Source: Lysobacteraceae bacterium UBA6001 (GTDB lineage: Bacteria; Pseudomonadota; Gammaproteobacteria; Xanthomonadales; Xanthomonadaceae). Taken from it: DNA of 11,648 bases. The notes beneath the pieces were generated by a model. That model was not told the DNA's origin, did not search any database, and saw only the letters and a list, made by a program, of their open reading frames with translations. Where the stretch lies: positions 1 through 11,648 of the forward strand of contig DJAN01000164.1 of NCBI GenBank assembly GCA_002429615.1, in the 5' to 3' direction. Positions 1 to 8,417 of the stretch are shown here, piece after piece (positions within the stretch are counted from its first letter, which is position 1; each line of letters starts with the position of its first letter). Made by a program: the position numbers and the translations under genes.

Positions 1-2336
1 CGGCGGAGGGCGGCGCGCCCGCGGCCGAAGGGCCGATGGATGCCGCCGACCTGCCCCCGATGCTGCCGGTGCAGGCGCCACAGACGCAGACGCTGTACCT
101 GGAAGTGATCCTCAATGATCGCCCGCGCGGGCTGATGCAGTTCATCGAGCGCGATGGCCGCCTGCAGGCCCGCGTCTCCACGCTGCGCGACATCGGCTTT
201 GCCCTGCCCGGCCGCGCGGCGGAGGAATCGCTGCCCTTGCAGCTGCTCGAAGGCGTGGTGGTGCGATACGACGCGGCCCAGCAGCGGCTGGCGCTGACCG
301 CGCCCTGGTCAACGCTGACCCTGCCCCCGACCCGGCTGGGCGAGGCCGCGCAGGCCGGCCCACCGGCCAGCGCCTCGCCCGGCGTGCTGCTCAATTACGA
401 CGTCTACGCCAATCACGCAGGCGGCGACACCCAGGTATCGCTGGGGACCGAACTGCGTGTGTTCGGCGTGGGCAACGGGGTGCTGCGCAACACGATGCTC
501 ACGCAGGCCTATACCGACCCCGCGCAGGACCACCGCTGGCGGCACGACAACGTGCGCCTGGATACCACCTGGCAGTTCGACTTCCCCAACTCGGCGTTGA
601 GCGTGCAGGTCGGCGATTTCTATGCCGGCTTTCTGGACTGGAGCCGCACGGTACGCCTGGGCGGCATCCAGATCGGGCGCAATTTCTCCTTGCAGCCCTA
701 TCGCGTGCTCACGCCCACGCCCACATTCCTCGGCGAAGCCACCGTGCCCTCCAACGTGGAGCTGTACGTGGAGGGGCTGCGGCAGTACAGCGGCGAGGTG
801 CCGGCCGGCCCGTTCCAGCTCGCCAGCCAGCCCGGCATCAATGGCGTGGGCAATGCGCAGATCGTGGTCACCGATGCCTTCGGCCGCGTGCGCACGCTGG
901 ATTTCGCGCTGTACGGCACCACCCAGCTGCTCGCCAAGGGGTTGTCGGACTGGTCGTTCGGCGTGGGCCGCATGCGCAGCGATTACGGCATCCGCTCGTT
1001 CGCCTACGACGACACCACCGTGGCCAGCGCCAGCCTGCGCCGCGGGCTCACCGACCAGGTCACGCTGGAAGCGCACGCCGAAGGCGGTGGCGGGCTCGGC
1101 AATGCCGGCATGGGCGCGGCCTGGCTGCTGGGGTTGCGCGGCGGCGTGGTCAGCGGTTCGTATGCGCGCAGCCGTTATCGCGGCCTGGCCGGCGGCCAGT
1201 ACGCGCTGGACTACGAATGGAGCAACCGCGTCTTCAACGTGAACCTCGGCACCCAGCGCACCCACGGCGACTATCGCGACCTGGGCGCGCTGCAGGATGC
1301 GTTGCCCGCGACCACGAGCGACCACGCGGTGATCGGCATGACCTTGCCGCGTGCCGGCGCGCTGAGCGTGGGCTACGTCGGGCTGAAGTATCCGCAGGCA
1401 CGCGACGCGCGCTACATCAGCGCCTTCTGGTCGCGCAATTTCGCGCGCACCTGGTCGGCGAGCCTGTCGCTGAGCCAGAACCTGGACGATGACAACGACC
1501 GCAGCGCCTACCTGACCCTGGCCACCACGCTCGGCGCCGAGCGCCAGCTCAACCTGGCCGCGCAGCGCAACGGCGACCGCCAGGCGCTGGTGGCCGACCT
1601 GTCGCGCCCGTTGCCCGGCGATGGCGACGCCGGGGCGTTCGGCTGGCGCGTGCAGGCGCGTGCAGGCGACGACGGCGGCGGCGGACTGGCCGAGATCGGC
1701 TGGCTCAACGACGCCGGCCGCTATGCCGCCGGCGCGGCGCAGCAGGGCGGCGACACCTATGCGTATGCCAGTGCCAGCGGCAGCCTGGTGTGGATGGGCC
1801 CGCATGTGTTCGCCGCGCGCGACATCTACGACGCCTTCGCCGTGGTCGATACCGGCGGCTACCCCGGCGTGCCGGTGCGACTGGAGAACCGGCTGATCGG
1901 CGTGACCGACGAGGACGGCGTGCTGCTGGTGACGCCGCTGCGCTCCTGGCAGCGCAACCGGTTGTCGATCGATACCTTCGAACTGCCGGCCAACGTACGC
2001 GTGGCACACGTGGAGGACGAGGTGACCCCACGCCAGCAGGCCGGCGTGCGCGTGGATTTCCGGGTCGAGCCGGTGCGCGCGGCGCTGCTCTCGCTGCAGG
2101 ACGCGCAGGGCCAGCCGCTGCCGCTGGGCAGCCGGGTGCGGCAGGACGGCGTGGACGATCGCGGCGTGATCGTCGGCTACGACGGCCAGGCCTACCTGGA
2201 CACACTGCAGCCGCACAACGTGCTGCAGGTGGAAGGCCCGCAGGGCAGCTGCCGGGTGGAATTCGACTACCCCGCCGATACGGTCAGCGAGATGCCGCGG
2301 ATCGGCCCGCTGCGCTGCACGCCGGTGGCGCCATGA
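1..2336 (+). CDS. Outer-membrane fimbrial usher, Csu/archaic type, 5' end missing
   Basis: An outer-membrane usher forms the pore that takes subunit-chaperone complexes from the periplasm and assembles and secretes the pilus. The reading frame is open to the window edge (first complete codon at 3). The first ATG, at 36, would give a protein without a signal peptide, so the real start lies upstream. Residues are counted from that ATG. About 20-110 ([13 protein letters not shown], then [10 protein letters not shown]) look like the usher N-terminal chaperone-binding domain. About 115-580 are barrel-like, with alternating strands, and include the usher segment [11 protein letters not shown] and, at 240-295, [20 protein letters not shown] and [17 protein letters not shown]. 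The C-terminal part has [20 protein letters not shown] and ends at a TGA that overlaps the ATG of the SCPU gene (ATGA). The closest known role is CsuD. The class is clear. The exact pilus type is inferred from the SCPU neighbour. Confidence 0.95.
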   Translation, partial: AEGGAPAAEGPMDAADLPPMLPVQAPQTQTLYLEVILNDRPRGLMQFIERDGRLQARVSTLRDIGFALPGRAAEESLPLQLLEGVVVRYDAAQQRLALTAPWSTLTLPPTRLGEAAQAGPPASASPGVLLNYDVYANHAGGDTQVSLGTELRVFGVGNGVLRNTMLTQAYTDPAQDHRWRHDNVRLDTTWQFDFPNSALSVQVGDFYAGFLDWSRTVRLGGIQIGRNFSLQPYRVLTPTPTFLGEATVPSNVELYVEGLRQYSGEVPAGPFQLASQPGINGVGNAQIVVTDAFGRVRTLDFALYGTTQLLAKGLSDWSFGVGRMRSDYGIRSFAYDDTTVASASLRRGLTDQVTLEAHAEGGGGLGNAGMGAAWLLGLRGGVVSGSYARSRYRGLAGGQYALDYEWSNRVFNVNLGTQRTHGDYRDLGALQDALPATTSDHAVIGMTLPRAGALSVGYVGLKYPQARDARYISAFWSRNFARTWSASLSLSQNLDDDNDRSAYLTLATTLGAERQLNLAAQRNGDRQALVADLSRPLPGDGDAGAFGWRVQARAGDDGGGGLAEIGWLNDAGRYAAGAAQQGGDTYAYASASGSLVWMGPHVFAARDIYDAFAVVDTGGYPGVPVRLENRLIGVTDEDGVLLVTPLRSWQRNRLSIDTFELPANVRVAHVEDEVTPRQQAGVRVDFRVEPVRAALLSLQDAQGQPLPLGSRVRQDGVDDRGVIVGYDGQAYLDTLQPHNVLQVEGPQGSCRVEFDYPADTVSEMPRIGPLRCTPVAP

Positions 2337-3349
2337 GCGCGCGCATGCTGCTCGCCGTCTTGGCGCTGCTGCTGGGGTGCGGCGTCGCACCGATGGCCCG
2401 CGCCGACACCACCTGCACCGTGCAGCCGACGACACTGGCCTTCGGCCCGGTCACCGCCACCGCGGTGCGCGATGCGACCACCACCTTCAATGTCACCTGC
2501 AACACCACCGGGCTGGCGGTGCTGGGCAGCGCACGTGTGCGCATGTGCATCGGCATCGGCGATGGCAGCGGCGGCGTGGGCCAGTACCTGCCGCGGCGCA
2601 TGAGCAGCGGCAGCAACATCGTGCAGTACCAGATCTACCGTGACAGCACGCGCACGCAGGTATGGGGCGCCACCGGCAACGCCACCGTGCCCAACCCGCT
2701 GGTGCTGGACTTTGCGTACTCGGTGCCACTGCTGGGCGGCTCGCTCACCCAGCAGGTCACGCTGTACGGGCGCGTGCCCAGCGGGCAATCGCTCACCGTG
2801 GGCAGCTACACCAGCAACTTCAGCGGCGCGGCCACGACGATCCAGTACGCGTACAACGAAAGCATCATCGGCGACACCACCGTACCCAGCAGCTGCACCA
2901 CCGCCATCACCGGTGCCAAGACCGCCAGCAATGCCTTTCCCTTCAGCGTCACCGCCAGCGTCGCGCCCCAATGCAGCACCTATGTCACCAGCGACCTGGA
3001 CTTCGGCACCGTCGCGGCGGCGACCATCGCCAGCAATGTCGACCGCACCACCACCATCGGCCTGACCTGCACCAACCAGACCGCCTGGAACATCGGCCTG
3101 AACAACGGCGCCAACGCCAATGGCAGCGTGCGCCGCATGCGCCTGGGCAGCACCGCCAACTACGTCAGCTACGAGCTGTACCGTGACAGCACGCGCGCGC
3201 AGCGCTGGGGGACGACGATCGGCACCGACACGCTGACCGGCACCGGCAACGGCAGCGCGCAGACGGTCACCGTGTACGGGCGGGTGCCGCCGCAGAGCCC
3301 GGCAGCGGGCAGCTATACCGATACGGTCACGGTCACGATCACTTACTGA
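2333..3349 (+). CDS. Secreted protein with two spore coat U (SCPU) domains, probable pilus tip subunit
   Basis: This 338-residue protein is predicted to sit at the tip of a Csu-type pilus. Residues 1-24 form a signal peptide with likely cleavage at ARA|D. Two SCPU-type domains follow, at about 25-175 and 200-338. Each has an early cysteine, a YxxYRDSTRxQxWG motif (YQIYRDSTRTQVWG, then YELYRDSTRAQRWG) and a late VTxYGRVP strand. The C-terminus TVTVTITY is typical of the last strand of a pilin domain. In the Acinetobacter csu operon the two-domain subunit CsuE is encoded right after the usher and caps the pilus, which matches this position. The start is fixed by the ATGA overlap with the usher stop, which suggests translational coupling. 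The frame stays open upstream to 1790, but that part is a shadow of the usher gene. The family is clear. Tip adhesion is inferred from domain count and position. Confidence 0.92.
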   Translation: MSARMLLAVLALLLGCGVAPMARADTTCTVQPTTLAFGPVTATAVRDATTTFNVTCNTTGLAVLGSARVRMCIGIGDGSGGVGQYLPRRMSSGSNIVQYQIYRDSTRTQVWGATGNATVPNPLVLDFAYSVPLLGGSLTQQVTLYGRVPSGQSLTVGSYTSNFSGAATTIQYAYNESIIGDTTVPSSCTTAITGAKTASNAFPFSVTASVAPQCSTYVTSDLDFGTVAAATIASNVDRTTTIGLTCTNQTAWNIGLNNGANANGSVRRMRLGSTANYVSYELYRDSTRAQRWGTTIGTDTLTGTGNGSAQTVTVYGRVPPQSPAAGSYTDTVTVTITY

Positions 3350-3443
3350 ATCGCCCGTGGCAGGTTCAGGCCACGCGCCCGCCGGCGCTGAAGAAGCGTG
3401 ACGCCGCGCCGATAACGTCAGCGGCTCCCCTCCTTTTCCGCCC

Positions 3444-3719
3444 GTGAAAGCTTCTCTCTGGTTCCTGCCGGGCCTGCTCGCATTGAGCGCGCCCCTGTCC
3501 GCCGCCGACAGCGCGTCGCTGCACGTCCGCCTGCGCGTGGTGCGCACCTGCGATCTTCCGCCCGCCTCGCTCGACGCCGGCCGCGCCAGCTGCGGGAACG
3601 GCTTGCCACAGGCACGCGACGACGCCCGCCACCCGGCGCCGACGCAACTGCGCGCCCTGACCCCGCCCTCGCCCCAGCAGGATGCGAACGAGGCCGAGTT
3701 CACCACCTACACCTTCTGA
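3444..3719 (+). CDS. Small secreted protein, pilin-like ends, unknown function
   Basis: A 91-residue protein starting with GTG. An in-frame TGA at 3399 and the lack of other starts make this GTG the first usable one. The upstream bases are pyrimidine-rich with no Shine-Dalgarno match, so the start is less certain than the frame. Residues 1-20 or 21 form a signal peptide (LSA|AD). The mature part opens with ASLHVRLRVVRTCDLPPASL, which resembles the first strands and first cysteine of an SCPU pilin. C36 and C50 could form a disulfide. The middle is Pro/Ala/Gln-rich, and the end (EFTTYTF) looks like a pilin terminal strand. It is much shorter than a normal CsuA/B-type pilin (about 150-180 residues). 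It lies 94 nt after the SCPU gene and only 3 nt before the chaperone gene, so it is probably co-expressed with both. It may be a minor subunit, a degenerate pilin, or something else. Confidence 0.62.
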   Translation: MKASLWFLPGLLALSAPLSAADSASLHVRLRVVRTCDLPPASLDAGRASCGNGLPQARDDARHPAPTQLRALTPPSPQQDANEAEFTTYTF

Positions 3720-3722
3720 GCC

Positions 3723-4427
3723 ATGCGCCACCGGGCCTGGCTGTCGCTGATGCTGTTCCCCGCCCTGGCGCGGGCCGAGGGTCTGACGGTCAGCCCGATC
3801 ACAGTGCGCGTGCCGGCGGGCGAGCCGCAGGCCCTGGTGCGCGTCGTCAACCCGGGTGACAGCCCCTGGCCTGCCGAGGCCCGTCTCTATATATGGCGCC
3901 AGCAGGACGACACCGACCAGCTGGAGCCGGCCGCCGACCTGGCACTGAGCCCGTCGCACTTCGATATCGCCCCGGGCGGCGAACAGCGCCTGCGGGTGGT
4001 CCGGCTGGGCGAGGCGCCGGCACATGACGAGCGCGCCTATCGGCTGGTGATCGAGCAGCGCCGTGGTGATGGCCCCGCGCCCCCGGCCCTGCTGCGCTAT
4101 TCGGCGCCCGTGTTCGTGCTGCCGAGCGCCCCGCTGCCCACGCGGCCGCTGCTGGCCGCCGAGGTGATCGACGGCACGGATGGCGCGCGGCTGCGGGTCA
4201 GCAACCCGGGGCCCCTGCATGCCCGGCTGGCCGACCTGGTCTTCATCGACGCCGGCGGCCAGCGCCAGGCGCTGCATCCCGACCTGGCCGGCTACGTGCT
4301 GCCCCGGCAGGCACGAAGCTGGCCGCTGCCGGCACGCGCCGACGGCTATCTCGGCGGCCGCTTCCTGGCCAGGCTGAATGCGCTCGGCGAGGCCGAATTG
4401 TCCGCCCCCGGCCCCGCCACGCCCTGA
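3723..4427 (+). CDS. Periplasmic fimbrial chaperone, PapD-like
   Basis: The 234-residue product is predicted to bind pilus subunits in the periplasm by donor-strand complementation and deliver them to the usher. Residues 1-18 form a signal peptide (ALARA|EG with MRHR at the front). The N-terminal immunoglobulin-like domain starts with LTVSPITVRVPAGEPQALVR and has the xLYIW strand of the family. Residues 80-94 (FDIAPGGEQRLRVVR) match the chaperone segment that leads into the subunit-binding G1 strand, and ERAYRLVIEQ matches the family motif after it. The C-terminal half (from about 140) is the second domain. The start is 3 nt after the stop of the small secreted protein, which suggests coupled translation. 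In the Acinetobacter csu operon the chaperone precedes the usher. Here it comes last, so either the order is rearranged or a second chaperone lies upstream. Confidence in the family is high, but the partner subunits are inferred. Confidence 0.92.
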   Translation: MRHRAWLSLMLFPALARAEGLTVSPITVRVPAGEPQALVRVVNPGDSPWPAEARLYIWRQQDDTDQLEPAADLALSPSHFDIAPGGEQRLRVVRLGEAPAHDERAYRLVIEQRRGDGPAPPALLRYSAPVFVLPSAPLPTRPLLAAEVIDGTDGARLRVSNPGPLHARLADLVFIDAGGQRQALHPDLAGYVLPRQARSWPLPARADGYLGGRFLARLNALGEAELSAPGPATP

Positions 4428-4433
4428 GGCGAT

Positions 4434-4462
4434 TTGCCCCGCGCCGGCCGGGCCGGTATCAT
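4434..4462 (+). promoter_or_regulatory. Probable sigma70 promoter of rpsB-tsf
   Basis: TTGCCC (4434-4439) and TATCAT (4457-4462) are separated by exactly 17 nt and begin 7 nt after the chaperone stop. The bases after the -10 box are GC-rich (TCGCCGG), like the discriminators of growth-rate- and ppGpp-controlled ribosomal promoters. Transcription would start near 4469, giving a leader of about 195 nt. Conserved promoters just upstream of rpsB are known in gammaproteobacteria. This one is read from sequence only. Confidence 0.6.
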
Positions 4463-4468
4463 TCGCCG

Positions 4469-4664
4469 GTTCGCCCGCCCGGGCGCGCCGTCCACGACGC
4501 ACGTCAGCGCCGAATCCTCACCTGCCGCCACCATCCGTGCCGGGGTGCCCCGCGAGGGGTTCGACACGGAGACGACAGGGAAGCCCAACCCCGGAACCTT
4601 TACCGCCTTCATCGGCGGGCCGCTCCCTAATTTTCGCGGCCGGTTCCCTATCAGGAGTCATGCA
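4469..4664 (+). promoter_or_regulatory. Structured 5' leader of rpsB, possible S2 autoregulatory site
   Basis: No gene is visible here: the in-frame extension of rpsB to 4434 lacks conservation-like content and a ribosome site. Several hairpins can be drawn. CCCC-GCGA-GGGG (4548-4559) has a GNRA-type loop and competes with GGGGTT/AACCCC (4556-4561 with 4587-4592). GGCCGC/GCGGCC (4618-4623 with 4636-4641, 12-nt loop) stands 11 nt before the AGGAG at 4653-4657. That AGGAG is 7 nt from the rpsB ATG and fixes the start. In E. coli, S2 represses rpsB-tsf through the rpsB leader. That this leader does the same is inferred. Confidence 0.45.
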
Positions 4665-5474
<810 letters not shown>

Positions 5475-5486
5475 TCGGCCTGCCAC

Positions 5487-5513
5487 GTCGCCGCGCCACG
5501 CTGGCGCGGCGAC
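5487..5513. repeat. 12-bp perfect inverted repeat, 3-nt loop, in rpsB-tsf spacer
   Basis: GTCGCCGCGCCA (5487-5498) and TGGCGCGGCGAC (5502-5513) are exact reverse complements around the loop CGC. No T-run follows, so it is not a standard intrinsic terminator. It starts 12 nt after the rpsB stop. It could slow or partly stop transcription into tsf, or protect the rpsB 3' end. Confidence 0.75.
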
Positions 5514-5519
5514 CGGCCC

Positions 5520-5539
5520 GCGACGGCTGCGGCCGTCGC
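5520..5539. repeat. 8-bp inverted repeat with TGCG loop in rpsB-tsf spacer
   Basis: GCGACGGC (5520-5527) pairs with GCCGTCGC (5532-5539) across TGCG, 6 nt after the larger hairpin. A weaker GGGG/CCCC pair (5542-5545 with 5553-5556) follows directly. No T-run is present. Confidence 0.6.
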
Positions 5540-5569
5540 CCGGGGTTTGACGCCCCATCCCATTCCCAA

Positions 5570-5587
5570 GGCGGGCCATGGCCCGCC
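5570..5587. repeat. 18-bp perfect palindrome upstream of tsf
   Basis: GGCGGGCCATGGCCCGCC reads the same on both strands without a spacer. It ends 13 nt before the GAGG ribosome site of tsf (5601-5604). As RNA it could fold into a short hairpin near the tsf initiation region. As DNA it could be a dimeric protein site. The sequence does not tell these apart. Confidence 0.65.
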
Positions 5588-5611
5588 GCAAGCAATCATC
5601 GAGGTCATACC

Positions 5612-6490
<879 letters not shown>

Positions 6491-6525
6491 TTCGCGCCGC
6501 TTCATTCGGTTGCGCGCTTTGAAGG

Positions 6526-6554
6526 AAGCCGCGGGATTTTCCCGCGGCTTTTTT
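6526..6554 (+). terminator. Intrinsic terminator of the rpsB-tsf operon
   Basis: AAGCCGCGGGA (6526-6536) and TCCCGCGGCTT (6540-6550) form an 11-bp GC-rich stem with a TTT loop, followed directly by a T-run (6549-6554). This is a textbook rho-independent terminator, 35 nt after the tsf stop. Confidence 0.95.
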
Positions 6555-6634
6555 CTTGCGCGGGATTTTTCGTGACTGGAAGTGGCTTCGGCCTTCGAGG
6601 TGGATCGGCTCGCCTGCCGCCTGCACGGCCGCCC

Positions 6635-6656
6635 GGGGGCTGGGCCTACGGCCCCC
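6635..6656. repeat. GC hairpin in the tsf to HDOD-GGDEF intergenic region
   Basis: GGGGGC (6635-6640) and GCCCCC (6651-6656) can pair across 10 nt. An alternative GGGCC/GGCCC pairing (around TAC) lies inside. No T-run follows. In such GC-rich DNA this may be chance. Otherwise I see no gene between 6555 and 6760. Confidence 0.3.
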
Positions 6657-6727
6657 TACCCGCAAAGGGCACCCTCGACGCATCGGCGCGCGACAATTCG
6701 CCCCTCATTTTTTACGCGGCCGGCCGC

Positions 6728-6733
6728 TAATAC
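6728..6733 (+). promoter_or_regulatory. Possible -10 box for the HDOD-GGDEF gene
   Basis: TAATAC lies 27 nt before the chosen ATG (6761), in an AT-richer island (CATTTTTTACG at 6706-6716). The hexamer 17 nt upstream (TCATTT, 6705-6710) is a poor -35 match, so this is only a candidate. A promoter is expected here, because the tsf terminator isolates the gene from upstream transcription. Confidence 0.35.
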
Positions 6734-6760
6734 CTACGAGGCCTCCCACCCGGAAGTGTG

Positions 6761-8302
6761 ATGGCCGTGTATTCTTGCCTTAACAGCAGCAAAATCCCGC
6801 GCATGCGTCCCGAACTCGAGGCTACCCTCACCCACTGCCGAAACCTGCCCTCGCCGCCCGGCATCGCGCTGCGCGTGATCGAGTTGGCGCAGGATCCCGA
6901 AGTGGACATGGCCACCACGGCGGATGTCATCGCCATGGACATGGCATTGAGCGCGCGCATGCTGCGCATCGCCAATTCGCCGCTCTACGCCAGCCGCCGC
7001 CGCATCGACAACCTCGGCCAGGCGCTGACCATGCTCGGCCTCAATGCGACGCTGAGCCTGGCCCTGGGCTTTTCCATGGTGCAGGGGCTGCGCCGCAGCT
7101 TCGGCAATACCGAACTGCATGAGCGCGTGTGGCGCCGCAGCGTGGTTGGCTCGCTGGCCGCGCGTGTGCTCGGCCAGGCCCGTGGGCTGCGCAAGCCCGA
7201 GGAGCTGATGCTCGCCGGGCTGCTGCAGGACATCGGCATCCTCGCCCTGCTTCAGGCCTCGCCCGAGCGCTACCAGCACCTGCAGGCGGACGGGCTGCTG
7301 GATCCGACCGCGCTGGTGGAAGCCGAGCGCGCGGCGTTCGGCGGCGATCATGCCGAGATCGGTGCCTGGGTGGCGCGCCAGTGGCATCTGCCCGAATACC
7401 TGTGCGCGGCGATTGGCCGCAGCGAAAGTGAGCCGGACGGACGCGAGCCGTTCGCGGCCTGCGTGGCGCTGTCCAACTGCGTGGCGGAGATCTGGCTCGG
7501 TCCCGATCCGGAGGCCGCGCGCACGCGCGCGCAGCAGCGCGTGCAGGAAGTGCTGCAGCTGGACCGTGAGCGCTTCGAGAAGGTGCTTGAGCGCATCGGC
7601 GAGATGCTGCCGGAAATCAGTGCGGTGTTCGATATCCGGATTCCGCAGCCGGAGCTGATCGAATCGATCATCGACCAGGCGCGCGAGCTGTCCACGCTGC
7701 GCAATCTGCGCGAGCTGCAGGAAATGGCCGATGCGCGCCGCCAGGCCGACGAGTCCGAACACCGCGCCCGCCACCTGGCCGAGCAGGCCAGCCGCGATGC
7801 GCTGACCGGCGTGTACAACCGCCACCAGCTCGGCTCCACGCTGGAGCACGAGTTCGACCTGGCGATCCGCCACGGCTGGCCGCTGTCGGTGGCCTTCATC
7901 GACCTGGACGATTTCAAGCGCGTCAACGACCTGCACGGCCACCTGGTCGGCGATGAAGTGCTGCGCACGTTCGCGCAGTCGCTGCAGCGCCTGCTGCGCA
8001 CCAGCGACACGATCGCGCGCTTCGGTGGCGAGGAGTTCCTGGTGGTGCTGCCCAACACCAACGCCGAGGCGGCGCTGGCGGTGGTGCAGCGGGTGCTGGC
8101 CGAGACCGTGCGCGTGCCGATGGCGCAGCTGGAAAGCGGCCCGCTGCACATCACCTTCTCCGCCGGGCTCGCCACGCAGGGCGATGGCCGGCTGTTCGAC
8201 AACGTCGATGCGCTGCTCAAGGCAGCGGACAACGTGCTCTACCGCTCCAAGCATCGGGGCCGCAACCGGGTGACCGTGTACGCCGAATCCGCTGCCGGCT
8301 GA
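6761..8302 (+). CDS. HDOD-GGDEF protein, predicted diguanylate cyclase
   Basis: The protein has 513 residues from ATG 6761, which has GGAAG 4 nt upstream. ATG 6803 (MRPELEATL) is an equally serious start, because the 14 residues before it look non-conserved. GTG 6758 is also in frame. A HDOD domain covers about 29-235 (LPSPPGIALRVIELAQDPEV, MLRIANSPLYASRR). In it the HD-type signature reads GLLQDIG, with Q in place of H, so phosphohydrolase activity is not expected. A charged helical linker (about 300-345) leads to a GGDEF domain (346-507: DALTGVYNR, FIDLDDFKRVNDLHGHLVGD). The active site is GGEEF (422-426), and RTSD (413-416), five residues upstream, fits the inhibitory I-site. It should make cyclic di-GMP with product inhibition. 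No membrane segment is seen, so it is cytosolic. The HDOD part presumably receives a signal, which is unknown. Confidence 0.95.
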   Translation: MAVYSCLNSSKIPRMRPELEATLTHCRNLPSPPGIALRVIELAQDPEVDMATTADVIAMDMALSARMLRIANSPLYASRRRIDNLGQALTMLGLNATLSLALGFSMVQGLRRSFGNTELHERVWRRSVVGSLAARVLGQARGLRKPEELMLAGLLQDIGILALLQASPERYQHLQADGLLDPTALVEAERAAFGGDHAEIGAWVARQWHLPEYLCAAIGRSESEPDGREPFAACVALSNCVAEIWLGPDPEAARTRAQQRVQEVLQLDRERFEKVLERIGEMLPEISAVFDIRIPQPELIESIIDQARELSTLRNLRELQEMADARRQADESEHRARHLAEQASRDALTGVYNRHQLGSTLEHEFDLAIRHGWPLSVAFIDLDDFKRVNDLHGHLVGDEVLRTFAQSLQRLLRTSDTIARFGGEEFLVVLPNTNAEAALAVVQRVLAETVRVPMAQLESGPLHITFSAGLATQGDGRLFDNVDALLKAADNVLYRSKHRGRNRVTVYAESAAG

Positions 8303-8336
8303 GAGGCAAGCGCGGGGCGCGATTAACGGAACTGTT

Positions 8337-8371
8337 ACAGCGTCGTGAACCGCAACGCGGTTCTACGCTGT
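8337..8371. repeat. 35-bp two-tier inverted repeat upstream of pyrH
   Basis: The outer arms ACAGCGT (8337-8343) and ACGCTGT (8365-8371) and the inner arms GAACCGC (8347-8353) and GCGGTTC (8357-8363) are all perfect. They are separated by an asymmetric bulge (CGT against T) and closed by an AAC loop. It starts 35 nt after the HDOD-GGDEF stop and ends 6 nt before the pyrH -10 candidate. Only TTT (8371-8373) follows. It may be the terminator of the upstream gene, or an operator over the -35 region of the pyrH promoter. Confidence 0.7.
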
Positions 8372-8377
8372 TTCCGC

Positions 8378-8383
8378 TAGAAT
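8378..8383 (+). promoter_or_regulatory. Probable -10 box of pyrH
   Basis: TAGAAT lies 34 nt before the pyrH ATG. The -35 region (about 8355-8360) has no good match and falls inside the inner arm of the inverted repeat, as expected if a regulator compensates for or controls a weak -35. Confidence 0.5.
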
Positions 8384-8417
8384 CGCCCGCGTTTGCCTGC
8401 CACCCACGGAGTCCCCC

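Noticed and set aside
2373..2388. Lipobox-like LLGC at residues 13-16 of the SCPU protein
   Set aside because: The ARA|D cleavage site at 24 fits better, -2 Leu is unusual for a lipobox, and a lipid anchor would not suit a pilus subunit. Not fully excluded.
309..2435. Long open frame of about 700 codons on the - strand opposite the usher
   Set aside because: Codon-bias shadow: GC-rich coding DNA keeps stops out of antisense frames. The + strand frame has clear usher motifs, while the - strand translation is His/Arg/Ala-rich with no recognisable domain.
3386..3423. Inverted repeat CGCTGA/TCAGCG between the SCPU and small-protein genes as a terminator
   Set aside because: Only 6 bp with a 26-nt loop and no T-run, in line with chance.
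3888..3894. TATATAT inside the chaperone gene as an internal promoter
   Set aside because: It codes for LYIW, a conserved chaperone strand, and no -35 hexamer or downstream start fits.
2267..4502. Open - strand frames opposite the SCPU, small-protein and chaperone genes
   Set aside because: Low-complexity Ala/Gly/Arg translations without motifs or ribosome sites, overlapping well-supported + strand genes.
4434..4664. N-terminal extension of S2 from the upstream in-frame start
   Set aside because: The promoter and leader lie here, the family N-terminus begins at 4665, and AGGAG is correctly placed only for 4665.
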